Numbered from the stretch's first letter, positions 1-6,416 are shown. The stretch is 7,310 nt of DNA from Candidatus Saccharibacteria bacterium UBA1103 (GCA_905373275.1 CAJPSI010000035.1:1-7310); one strand, 5' to 3'. Program-made: numbers and translations. The notes: generated by a model not told the origin, from the letters alone.

Positions 1-2
1 CA

Positions 3-65
3 CGCTTGAAGCTCAGCAGTGCACGAGCCAGCCAGGCGGGTCTGAAGGAAATGATAATAGAGTGA
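3..65 (+). CDS. Possible 3' end of an upstream gene (partial, weak)
   Basis: An open frame enters from the left edge and ends at TGA (63-65). It encodes about 20 residues ending in SQAGLKEMIIE. The composition is plausible for a helical C-terminus, and an inverted repeat lies about 50 nt downstream, where a transcript end might sit. The stretch is far too short to identify a product. A second frame (2-196) is also open here, so an open frame in this stretch is weak evidence of coding. I keep it only as a candidate partial gene. Confidence 0.25.
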   Translation, partial: RLKLSSARASQAGLKEMIIE

Positions 66-112
66 AGAATGAGGGCTGGAGTAACGAAGAATCCAAGGCT
101 ACATGTGTCAAA

Positions 113-146
113 GGGCAAAACTTGTCGATTTTAACAAGTTTTGCCC
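113..146. terminator. 13-bp perfect inverted repeat, possible bidirectional terminator
   Basis: The left arm GGGCAAAACTTGT (113-125) is perfectly complementary to the right arm ACAAGTTTTGCCC (134-146), with an 8-nt loop (126-133). A full-length stem would be stable, but no T-tract follows it: the next bases on the plus strand are CTACC. Read as a shorter inner stem (ACTTGT/ACAAGT), it has AAAA before it and TTTT after it on both strands, which could be a bidirectional terminator. It could equally be a regulator operator upstream of the AAA ATPase gene. The structure is certain from sequence; the role is inferred. Confidence 0.45.
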
Positions 147-183
147 CTACCATCTGTAAAATCTACCCAAAAATAGCCTCTTA

Positions 184-192
184 TGTCATAAT
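184..192 (+). promoter_or_regulatory. Extended -10 promoter of the AAA ATPase gene
   Basis: TGTCATAAT matches an extended -10 (TGn plus a one-mismatch TATAAT). No convincing -35 hexamer lies 17 nt upstream. Transcription would start near 199, giving a leader of about 16 nt. That leaves room for the Shine-Dalgarno-like AAAGG at 204-208, which is 6 nt from the ATG at 215. Confidence 0.5.
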
Positions 193-214
193 CTAAGACT
201 AAGAAAGGCTAAAA

Positions 215-1435
215 ATGATGAAAACAGTACAGCGAGAAGACTACCTACGTAAACTGCGCCAGCTCAAGGATGTAGACCTGATCAAAATCGTTACCGGAGT
301 CCGACGGTCCGGTAAATCTACCCTGTTGGAGCTTTTTCGTGGTGAACTGATAGAAAGTGGCATTGATAGTCAGCGCATTATTGCCCTCAACTTTGAGGAA
401 GTGGAGAATGAGCCCCTGCTTGATCGACACAAGCTATACCATTACATCGAAGATAGGCTGATTCCCGACCGGATGAACTATATCTTTCTCGACGAGGTCC
501 AGAATATCCCTGAGTACGAAGTCCTGGTTGACAGCCTCTATGTCAAAAAGAATGTCGATATCTACATCACCGGCAGTAACGCTTTTCTCCAGTCGTCTGA
601 GCTTGCTACGCTACTGTCCGGTCGTTATATCGAGATCAGCATCCTGCCCTTCTCATTTGCTGAATTTGTCTCATCTTTCTCCAGCTCGGTCGAGCTAAGC
701 CGTCGCTACGACCAATACGTCAACTACAGTTCATTTCCCCAGGCAGTCAGTATGATCGAGACCATACCCGACCAGATCAATAATTACCTGCGAGGCATCT
801 ACGAGAGCGTAGTTACCAAAGACGTCATGACTCGCCGTGAGATTAAGAGCCGACGCAACTTCGACAATGTCGTTCGCTTCATCCTGGATAACATAGGTAG
901 CGCCGTCTCACCCAGCAGCATAGCTACAGTCATGACCGCCAACAGCCAAAGCATCAAGCACACCACCGTTGACGGCTACCTGTCGGCGCTGGTCAATAGT
1001 TTCGTTCTCTACAAAGCAGAGCGTTGGGACATTAAGGGAAAGAAGCTACTGGCTACGCAAGAGAAATACTACACCGTTGATCTGGGTTTGAGGCGGGTTC
1101 TACTCGGCCGACAAGACGGCAGTGATAGGGGTCATCTGCTGGAGAATGTGATCTACCTGGAGCTATTGCGCCGAGGTGGTGAGATATATATCGGCAAAAC
1201 CGGCAACAAGGAAGTTGATTTCGTGGTCAAGTCGCCGAGCGGTGACTTGAGCTATTATCAGGTGGCATATTCCGTAGCCACCGAGGAAACTCTCACCCGA
1301 GAGCTAACTCCCCTGAGACAGATTGACGATAACTACCCCAAATACCTGATCACCCTAGACCAAGCTTCGTTCGACAATAACGGCATCCGCCACCTTAATG
1401 CGCTGGATTTCTTAATGAACCAAACAGAACTCTAG
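215..1435 (+). CDS. AAA-type ATPase, COG1373 family, with DUF4143-like C-terminus
   Basis: A 406-aa P-loop ATPase. Residues 28-36 (GVRRSGKST) form Walker A and 89-96 (YIFLDEVQ) form Walker B. ITGSNA at 118-123 resembles a sensor-1 strand, followed by the family block LLSGRYIE...LPFSFAEF (133-151). A winged-helix-like region lies at about 205-265. The C-terminal domain (about 305-405) has E310, D335 (EVDF) and QVA (349-351), the layout of the PD-(D/E)XK-like fold of DUF4143. The lysine of a working nuclease motif is replaced, as I recall is usual in the family, so nuclease activity is doubtful. The length fits the family. AAAGG lies 6 nt before this ATG; a second ATG follows at 218. The gene has its own promoter and converges on the ABC permease gene. 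Such ATPases are patchily spread and often orphan, and their role is not established. Family is confident; function is unknown. Confidence 0.9.
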   Translation: MMKTVQREDYLRKLRQLKDVDLIKIVTGVRRSGKSTLLELFRGELIESGIDSQRIIALNFEEVENEPLLDRHKLYHYIEDRLIPDRMNYIFLDEVQNIPEYEVLVDSLYVKKNVDIYITGSNAFLQSSELATLLSGRYIEISILPFSFAEFVSSFSSSVELSRRYDQYVNYSSFPQAVSMIETIPDQINNYLRGIYESVVTKDVMTRREIKSRRNFDNVVRFILDNIGSAVSPSSIATVMTANSQSIKHTTVDGYLSALVNSFVLYKAERWDIKGKKLLATQEKYYTVDLGLRRVLLGRQDGSDRGHLLENVIYLELLRRGGEIYIGKTGNKEVDFVVKSPSGDLSYYQVAYSVATEETLTRELTPLRQIDDNYPKYLITLDQASFDNNGIRHLNALDFLMNQTEL

Positions 1436-2667
1436 GCTTGTCGAATTGAGCGCCAGATAGTGCGAAGCTTTGGTCTAGTGCCATACATCAAGACGCCTGC
1501 TCGGTAAATCTTTGCCGCCAGAATCCCGATCAGCACGGTCGATACTACTAAGATGGCGATCGAGAGAGCGATTTCACCGGTCGATACGCTACCCATGGCA
1601 ATTCGAGCGAACATCGCCATCGACGAGGTGAAAGGAATAAAGGAGCAAATCTTCATACCGATGGCATTATTAGGATCCTCGATCGACGACATCACTACGG
1701 CAAAACCGATAACGAAGACCAGAATGATCGGCATAGCGACCGAACCGATATCTTCCGGCTTGGAAACCAGCGAGCCGACTGCCCCATACATCATGCCGTA
1801 GATGAAGAAACCGAGCAGGAAGAAAAGGATCATGTAGAGCAACAAGTCGGGCGGAATGTTAAAGATAGAATTAATCATCTGATTCCCCTGCCAGCTAGCT
1901 CGATTGAGATTATAAAATAAGAGAGCTGAGCCAAAGATGCCGACCAGCTGGCTGAGCCCGGCCAGACACGAGGCGATAATCTTGCCGAACATCATCGCTA
2001 CCGGGCTGGCACTGGTAGTCAGCAGCTCCATCGCCCGAGAGCTCTTCTCGCTAGCTACGTTGGTCGCCACCATCTGACCATACGTCATGACCGCTATGTA
2101 TAGGGCGTAAATCATGATGAAAGCTGAGTAGAAGTTCTTAGTTTGATCCTTGCCTAGATTCTGAACATTCGGCTTGATCTGCACCGTCATGACTTGACTG
2201 GTCTGTTCTGCCGAGAGGCCATGACGCCGCAATATCTTGAGCTGATACAAGTCCTTAACCACCGAGTTTGCCGTCGCTACATTGCTGTCCGCCATAGCTA
2301 GTCCATTGACATAGTAGGTGTAAGACGTATCACTGAAGACAAGAGCATATTTCGCCTTGCCCGATTTCACCTGCTCCTTGACCTGCTCTACCCGATCGGT
2401 CGTTACCTTGATCTGATAGTGCGGGAAAGACCGCCGAAAGACTGCCTCAGTGGTCGAGGCGGGTAGTTCGGACGAATCAGTCGCCACCAACATGATCGGT
2501 TGGTCGCTCCGCCCCGCTTCATTGCCGTGAGTGAAGAATGAGGCTACCCGAGGGTAAAACATCACCCCCGCCACTGCCAGCATGATGATGATCGTCACGC
2601 TGACGAAGACCTTGTTCTTAAAATAATTTTGTAGTTCGAACCCTAGAATCGTTCTAAATTGCCTCAT
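1432..2667 (-). CDS. ABC-2 type transporter permease, NatB-like (COG1668)
   Basis: A 411-aa membrane subunit of an ABC exporter. A first membrane helix (about 22-40) is followed by a large predicted extracytoplasmic domain (about 41-175). About five more helices follow: about 179-203, 229-252, 275-300, 308-328 and 366-387. The cytoplasmic motif SEKSSRAMELLTTSASP (206-222), followed by GKI, is the hallmark of NatB/YhaP-type permeases, where it contacts the ATPase. FIPFTSSMAMFARIAMG (343-359) is another family block. The ATPase gene lies just upstream with a 12-nt gap, so the two are co-translated partners. A GTG at 2671-2673 and an ATG at 2668-2670 are also in frame. I chose the ATG at 2665-2667 because GAGGAG lies 5 nt before it. 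The substrate is unknown: relatives are linked to sodium or small-molecule efflux, but sequence alone does not decide. Its stop overlaps the convergent AAA gene's stop. Confidence 0.9.
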   Translation of the reverse strand: MRQFRTILGFELQNYFKNKVFVSVTIIIMLAVAGVMFYPRVASFFTHGNEAGRSDQPIMLVATDSSELPASTTEAVFRRSFPHYQIKVTTDRVEQVKEQVKSGKAKYALVFSDTSYTYYVNGLAMADSNVATANSVVKDLYQLKILRRHGLSAEQTSQVMTVQIKPNVQNLGKDQTKNFYSAFIMIYALYIAVMTYGQMVATNVASEKSSRAMELLTTSASPVAMMFGKIIASCLAGLSQLVGIFGSALLFYNLNRASWQGNQMINSIFNIPPDLLLYMILFFLLGFFIYGMMYGAVGSLVSKPEDIGSVAMPIILVFVIGFAVVMSSIEDPNNAIGMKICSFIPFTSSMAMFARIAMGSVSTGEIALSIAILVVSTVLIGILAAKIYRAGVLMYGTRPKLRTIWRSIRQA

Positions 2668-2672
2668 CATCA

Positions 2673-2678
2673 CTCCTC
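2673..2678 (-). promoter_or_regulatory. Ribosome binding site that fixes the permease start
   Basis: GAGGAG on the minus strand lies 5 nt from the ATG at 2665-2667 and only 2 nt from the ATG at 2668-2670. It overlaps the in-frame GTG at 2671-2673 itself. This spacing favours the third candidate start codon. The site sits in the 12-nt gap after the ATPase stop codon, so translation is probably coupled. Confidence 0.7.
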
Positions 2679-2679
2679 A

Positions 2680-3570
2680 CTAAAATTGCTCCTTAGCATA
2701 CTGAACGAAGATATCGTTGAGCGACGGCTCACGCACTCTAATCTCGTCGATATCCCACTTCTTTACCAGCTGGCGCATCGTCGCCTGTTTATCATCGGGC
2801 GAAGCCAGGCTCAGCAGAATCGTATCCTGATCCAGTCGTTGACTCTCGCCCCGGTACTTTGCCATGATTTCGTCTGACTGACCGGAGCTAACGATCAGCC
2901 GGTTGCGAGGATAGTCTCGCTTGATTGCCTTGAGGTCGCCATTTAAGACGATCTTGCCGCCATTCAGGATGGCGATATGGTCGCAGAACTCCTCGACGTA
3001 GTTCATCTGATGGCTCGAAAAGATCACTATCTTGTCCCGAGCGATCTCACTCCGGACGATCTCCTTGAGCGCCTCAGCATTGACCGGATCCAGCCCGGTA
3101 AAAGGCTCATCCAGGATGATAACGTCCGGATCGTGCGCCAGGGCAGTGATTAGCTGAATCTTCTGCTGGTTACCTTTAGACAGCGTCCCCAGCCGTTTGT
3201 TCCGAAATTGACTCATCCCCAAGCGCTTCAGCCAGATATCGACCGACTCCACCGCCTGACGCTTCGTCATGCCCTTGAGCATAGCGAAGTAAACCAGCTG
3301 ATCAATAATTTTCTTCTTCGGGTACAGCCCCCGCTCCTCCGGCAGATAGCCCATCCGAATAAATTTGTATTCAGTCGGATCACCATCAACCAGCACTTCA
3401 CCCCGGTCTGCCGAAAAGACATCCATCAAGATGCGGATCGTCGTAGTCTTACCTGCACCATTGCGCCCCAGTAAGCCAAAGGCTTTACCGCTCTCAGTCT
3501 TAAACGACACACCCCTTAGCACTTGTTTGTCGCCAAATCTCTTACGGATATCACGTAGCTCTAATTTCAT
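2680..3570 (-). CDS. ABC transporter ATP-binding protein, NatA/YhaQ-like
   Basis: A 296-aa ATPase subunit that powers the permease encoded just downstream. Visible motifs in order: Walker A GRNGAGKTT (35-43), a Q-loop region GYLPEERGLYP (74-84), signature LSKGNQQK (130-137), Walker B VIILDEP (150-156), D-loop GLDP (159-162) and switch histidine H187 (SSHQM). Glu stands where many ABC proteins have the Q-loop Gln, and the signature is LSKGN rather than LSGGQ. Both are, as I recall, normal for the NatA/YhaQ group, so they do not suggest inactivity. Residues about 215-295 form a C-terminal extension like DUF4162, ending in the family motif EPSLNDIFVQY. The ribosome binding site is weak (GGGAAAG). 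The gene starts 19 nt after the xseB stop and probably has its own promoter within xseB. TAG stop. Confidence 0.93.
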   Translation of the reverse strand: MKLELRDIRKRFGDKQVLRGVSFKTESGKAFGLLGRNGAGKTTTIRILMDVFSADRGEVLVDGDPTEYKFIRMGYLPEERGLYPKKKIIDQLVYFAMLKGMTKRQAVESVDIWLKRLGMSQFRNKRLGTLSKGNQQKIQLITALAHDPDVIILDEPFTGLDPVNAEALKEIVRSEIARDKIVIFSSHQMNYVEEFCDHIAILNGGKIVLNGDLKAIKRDYPRNRLIVSSGQSDEIMAKYRGESQRLDQDTILLSLASPDDKQATMRQLVKKWDIDEIRVREPSLNDIFVQYAKEQF

Positions 3571-3589
3571 TAGTCTTTCCCGCTATCTC

Positions 3590-3829
3590 TCAATGCTTAT
3601 TTTGACTGTCGTATTGTAGCATGATCTGATTGATCCGGCTATCCGCCTGGGCAAGTCGCTCTTTAATCTGCTCCACCAGCGCCATACCCTCGTCGTACTT
3701 AGCTGTCGCCTGCTCCAGGTCAATATCCTCGCCACCGAACCACCCGACGATCTCATTCAGCCGAGCCATCAGATCTTTCAGGCTGACCGAAGAAGTATCG
3801 GCCTTAGTTGATTTACTTGGCTTGGACAT
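3590..3829 (-). CDS. xseB: Exodeoxyribonuclease VII small subunit
   Basis: A 79-aa protein, almost the same length as E. coli XseB. After a Ser/Lys-rich N-terminus (about 1-15), residues 16-70 form the helical pair typical of the family: SLKDLMARLNEIVGWF, then the acidic turn GGEDIDLEQA, then YDEGMALVEQIKERLAQAD. XseB has no catalytic residues; in known enzymes several copies bind the coiled-coil part of each XseA and control its nuclease activity in the cytoplasm. The gene overlaps the 3' end of xseA by 17 nt, and its strong ribosome binding site GGAGG (3836-3840, 6 nt spacing) lies inside xseA. This fits translational coupling and unequal dosage of the two subunits. The stop is TGA, the only TGA among the complete genes here. 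Confidence 0.94.
   Translation of the reverse strand: MSKPSKSTKADTSSVSLKDLMARLNEIVGWFGGEDIDLEQATAKYDEGMALVEQIKERLAQADSRINQIMLQYDSQNKH
3613..3621 (-). promoter_or_regulatory. Probable internal promoter for the ABC transporter genes
   Basis: On the minus strand this reads TGCTACAAT, an extended -10 with one mismatch to TATAAT, lying inside the last codons of xseB. Transcription would start near 3606, about 35 nt before the ABC ATPase ATG. It resembles the TGCTATAAT promoters at 6076-6084 and 6417-6425. I see no -35 match. It would let the ABC pair be expressed apart from the flippase-xseAB transcript. Confidence 0.45.
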
Positions 3830-4952
3830 CTCGTACCTCCGTCTTGATTAATTTATCCGTCGTTTCAACTAGCAGCTTATCGCCGGTCTTAAATTGTTTA
3901 GCCGGGTGGTGACCACTATCCCAAAGCATAGCATAACCTCGTCTCAACACGGCCTGCGGATCATAGGCTTGTAGAGCCTGCTTGAGACTACCGAGCCGGC
4001 TCTGCTCCGCCTGTAACTGATAACTGATCAACTCGCCTAGACGCTCTGCCGTGCCGGCTAACGTCGCCCTGCGGGTAGCCAATTGGTGTGTCACTGCTTG
4101 TGTCATATATGACAGCTGCCCCTCCAGCTGAGTCATCAGCTCCTGCCGGTCAGGCACCAGCACCTCGGCGGCATTAGACGGTGTCGAGGCTCGCCGGTCT
4201 GCCGCCAAGTCAGCCAGAGTGGTGTCGATCTCGTGCCCCACCCCGACGATAGTCGGGATACGAGAAGCGGCAATAGTCCGGACTAGCCGCTCGTCGTCAA
4301 ACGCTACCAGGTCATCCCGTGAACCGCCTCCACGGATGATTGCCAGTACTTCGGGCGGATCAGCCAGCTGATTAAACTGCCGGATAGCAGCGATGATCTG
4401 ATCAGGCGCCTCGGCACCCTGAACCAAGGTCGAGATAACGTCAATCCGCAGCCCGCCCAGCCTAGCTGTGATGATCTTGATAAAGTCCCGGTAGCCGGCC
4501 GCATCAACCGAAGAAATCACCCCGATGTGTTGTGGCAAATAAGGCAGAGTCCGTTTGCGCTCGTCGTCAAACAGCCCCTCATCCGCCAGCTTGCGGTGTA
4601 ATAGCTCAAACGACTTTTTGATAGAGCCCTTGCCCACGGGGCGAATCGACTGAACGGTCAGCGAGAACTTCCCCCATTTAGTCACATTGGGGCGAGCCAG
4701 TACCTGCACCTGCATACCATCCTCGACTGCTATCCTCAGCTGATAAACAGGCATGAAGCAGCTCAGTAGGCATTCCTGATCTTTCAAGTCAAAGAAAACC
4801 CACTTACCCTGATTGACCTTAAAGTTAGCCACCTCACCGACCACTTCCACCAGCGGCACTGCCGCATCAAGGATCTGATTAAAGGTCGCTACCGCTTGTG
4901 CTACGCTAAAGACCGGTACTTCGCCTACCGGGTAGCTAGTCTCCGGAGACAT
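3813..4952 (-). CDS. xseA: Exodeoxyribonuclease VII large subunit
   Basis: The catalytic subunit of exonuclease VII, which degrades single-stranded DNA from both ends to short oligonucleotides in the cytoplasm. Residues about 12-106 are the OB-fold DNA-binding domain (VVGEVANFKVNQGKWVFFDLKD). Residues about 140-330 are the catalytic core: GVISSVDAAGYRDF (144-157), VQGAEAP (177-183), IIRGGGSRDDL (205-215), FDDERL, and GVGHEIDTTLAD (237-248) followed by RRASTPSNAAE. The four residues I recall as essential in E. coli (D155, R205, H238, D241) align with D156, R207, H240 and D243. The C-terminus has DPQAVLRRGYAM (331-342). At 379 aa it is shorter than the E. coli protein (456 aa), mainly in the coiled coil. 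The loop SSVDAAGYRD replaces the usual TSPTGAAxRD. AAGGA lies 11 nt before the ATG, a loose spacing. The gene overlaps its upstream neighbour by 17 nt and xseB by 17 nt. Confidence 0.95.
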   Translation of the reverse strand: MSPETSYPVGEVPVFSVAQAVATFNQILDAAVPLVEVVGEVANFKVNQGKWVFFDLKDQECLLSCFMPVYQLRIAVEDGMQVQVLARPNVTKWGKFSLTVQSIRPVGKGSIKKSFELLHRKLADEGLFDDERKRTLPYLPQHIGVISSVDAAGYRDFIKIITARLGGLRIDVISTLVQGAEAPDQIIAAIRQFNQLADPPEVLAIIRGGGSRDDLVAFDDERLVRTIAASRIPTIVGVGHEIDTTLADLAADRRASTPSNAAEVLVPDRQELMTQLEGQLSYMTQAVTHQLATRRATLAGTAERLGELISYQLQAEQSRLGSLKQALQAYDPQAVLRRGYAMLWDSGHHPAKQFKTGDKLLVETTDKLIKTEVRDVQAK

Positions 4953-6069
4953 CGATATCTACATCCTTAAAGTCAGGCTTGCCATACTTCTTGAGTGCCC
5001 CATGATAGGCGAAGACGCCACAGACGATCGTCCCCACCACTAAGATCACTCGAGCCAAGATCACACCGGCTGATGCCATACCGGCACTCATGCCACCCGC
5101 CACCAAGACGCCGATCATCACCGCCTCATAAGCACCGACTCCGCCCGGAGTCACCACCAGGAAGCTCCCTACCGCCGAGGCGCCGAAAGAGATCAGTAGG
5201 ATCGGCAGGTTCACCGCCGTGCCCAACGCCCAGAACGCCACGGCGATGAGCAGTACATCAAGGATATTAGAGGCAAATCCCCAGAGGATCGGGCCTTTGA
5301 GCAACCCCTTGTCCGCCTTGATCGCCTGAAAGTCATCGTAGAAATCGCTAAAGAACTCTTCTACTCGGTCGATCTGCAACACTTTCTTCTTACGACCGAA
5401 GGTTAGTTTATTGACCAGCCAATTAGTCCGCCTGGTCAGCCAGTGAGCGAAATGCATCAGTCTTTGTCGACTACCAATCAGATAGCTGCCGAATAGGACG
5501 ACGGCAACTAGCGCCACCACGGCGATGGTGGTCGCCACCACTATCCAATTAGCCGCTTTGTTCTCGAAAGTTGCCCAGATTAGCGCCAGCACCATCATCG
5601 CCATGAACGTACCACCCAGGCTGAGATAATTAATTAGCTGCGACATGCCCGCCTGCCCCGCCGGTACACCGATCTTGCCCAGTCGCCAGACCATGTATGA
5701 TGCACCGCTAACTCCCGCCGAGGGAAAGACGTGATTGACGAAGTTAAACTCCAGCGCCACCGAGGTCGAGGCGAGCGGAGTAATCTCCTTGGCTTGCCCT
5801 CTCGCTCGCAAGTAGGTGAAAAAGATCTCGGTGCTGGCATAGTAGGAAGCGAACTGAACCGGGATAATCGCCAGCAATACCAGTAGATTAACATGTGCCA
5901 TCAGATGAAAGGCCCGGATCAGCTCCGCCCTGGCCGCCCATAGCACGGCAATGATTAGGATAAAGGTGATCAGGCTGATCCACGACCGAATCCCGCCCGC
6001 TTTGCGCCGCCATACTTTAGCTCGAGCCCGCCGAAAGCTACCCGAAAAATCATCTCGAAACTTAGACAT
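4936..6069 (-). CDS. Flippase-like membrane protein, LPG_synthase_TM / UPF0104 family
   Basis: A 377-aa integral membrane protein. A basic cytoplasmic N-terminus (1-28, many Arg/Lys) precedes about eight hydrophobic segments: roughly 29-47, 60-80, 144-166, 175-197, 260-283, 286-305, 312-330 and 332-355. Family marks are FNFVNHVFPSAGVSGASYMVWRL (108-130), where Pro and Gly-rich turns recur in the family, and the C-terminal VVTPGGVGAYEA (305-316). The latter matches the common 'PGGxGxxE' signature. A charged loop (about 200-255) separates the two halves. The family includes the membrane part of MprF and many stand-alone proteins assumed to move or modify lipids or glycolipids. No synthase domain is attached, so lysyl-lipid synthesis is not supported. 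It is the first gene of the operon, with a promoter ending 6 nt before its ATG and no Shine-Dalgarno sequence. Its end overlaps xseA by 17 nt. Confidence 0.88.
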   Translation of the reverse strand: MSKFRDDFSGSFRRARAKVWRRKAGGIRSWISLITFILIIAVLWAARAELIRAFHLMAHVNLLVLLAIIPVQFASYYASTEIFFTYLRARGQAKEITPLASTSVALEFNFVNHVFPSAGVSGASYMVWRLGKIGVPAGQAGMSQLINYLSLGGTFMAMMVLALIWATFENKAANWIVVATTIAVVALVAVVLFGSYLIGSRQRLMHFAHWLTRRTNWLVNKLTFGRKKKVLQIDRVEEFFSDFYDDFQAIKADKGLLKGPILWGFASNILDVLLIAVAFWALGTAVNLPILLISFGASAVGSFLVVTPGGVGAYEAVMIGVLVAGGMSAGMASAGVILARVILVVGTIVCGVFAYHGALKKYGKPDFKDVDIDVSGD

Positions 6070-6075
6070 GGAGAC

Positions 6076-6084
6076 ATTATAGCA
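6076..6084 (-). promoter_or_regulatory. Extended -10 promoter of the flippase-xseA-xseB operon
   Basis: On the minus strand this is TGCTATAAT, a perfect extended -10. Only 6 nt (6070-6075) separate it from the ATG at 6067-6069. Transcription normally starts 6-8 nt past the -10, so the mRNA would begin at or within a base or two of the AUG. Twelve bases, CTTTGCTATAAT, are identical to the promoter at 6414-6425. I see no -35 element. Confidence 0.7.
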
Positions 6085-6100
6085 AAGAGCTAGTGGCGAA

Positions 6101-6109
6101 TGATATAAT
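6101..6109 (+). promoter_or_regulatory. Extended -10 promoter of the small acidic protein gene
   Basis: TGATATAAT is a perfect extended -10, ending 13 nt before the ATG at 6123. The expected start of transcription is near 6116, leaving a leader of about 7 nt with no Shine-Dalgarno sequence. The place where a -35 would sit (about 6081-6086) overlaps the -10 of the divergent operon promoter. The two promoters therefore probably compete for RNA polymerase. Confidence 0.65.
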
Positions 6110-6122
6110 CAAGCTAAAGTTT

Positions 6123-6401
6123 ATGAATATTCCACTAGTTAGACATAAGGTTAAGGCACTGTTGGAAGAGTATGGCGACGAGGAGATACCGCAAGGTAGG
6201 TACATTGATCGGCTCTCCGACGCCGTACTAGATCTAGTCGGCGAATATGACGAGATGGTTGAAGACGAGGAGCTCAATGAGATCTTAGCACTGGCCGTCG
6301 ATACCTGGAGCGACGAGTATACAATTGAAGAACGACGCCAGTTCTTAGCTGAAATGAAAGAGCGAATCAAGAACCTGCCTGATGACGAGGCGAAGACCTA
6401 G
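6123..6401 (+). CDS. Small acidic protein of unknown function
   Basis: I do not recognise this 92-aa protein. It is strongly acidic, with clusters such as EEYGDEE (15-21) and EMVEDEELNE (44-53), and appears almost wholly helical. There is no Cys, signal peptide or membrane segment, so it is probably a soluble cytoplasmic protein. The short C-terminal tail NLPDDEAKT is likely disordered. An in-frame GTG at 6093 would add ten residues, but those codons run through the TATAAT box at 6104-6109. I therefore prefer the ATG at 6123. The frame keeps a normal codon pattern, ends with TAG, and is followed after 32 nt by a co-directional methyltransferase gene with its own promoter. Candidate roles such as a regulator or a partner protein cannot be separated from sequence. 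That it is a real gene is fairly sure. Confidence 0.75.
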   Translation: MNIPLVRHKVKALLEEYGDEEIPQGRYIDRLSDAVLDLVGEYDEMVEDEELNEILALAVDTWSDEYTIEERRQFLAEMKERIKNLPDDEAKT

Positions 6402-6416
6402 CCACCTACTTAGCTT

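Noticed and set aside
130..137. ABC signature LSKGN and Q-loop Glu as signs of a dead ATPase (residue positions in the protein encoded at 2680-3570)
   Set aside because: Both variants are, as I recall, usual in NatA/YhaQ-type ATPases, and Walker A, Walker B and the switch His are intact.
2..196. An open frame of 64 codons spanning the left intergenic region
   Set aside because: It runs through the perfect inverted repeat and the promoter of the AAA gene, and its residues show no recognisable pattern. It is probably an accidental open frame.
2671..2673. GTG as the start of the ABC permease
   Set aside because: It overlaps the GAGGAG ribosome binding site. The ATG at 2665-2667 has the proper spacing.
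3590..3592. UGA recoded as glycine, as in Gracilibacteria and SR1
   Set aside because: The TGA ends XseB at its normal family length, and no gene here has an in-frame TGA inside a conserved domain.
4995..5249. Plus-strand open frame rich in Arg, Pro and Ser inside the flippase gene
   Set aside because: Its composition is the typical antisense shadow of a membrane protein gene, and the opposite strand clearly encodes a known family.
6093..6122. GTG start at 6093 giving a 102-aa version of the small protein
   Set aside because: The extra ten codons run through the TGATATAAT promoter, and the GTG would lie upstream of the expected transcription start. The ATG at 6123 is more likely.
6077..6370. 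Minus-strand open frame opposite the small acidic protein gene
   Set aside because: It is a Ser-rich mirror of the plus-strand codons and shows no family features; the plus strand has the promoter.
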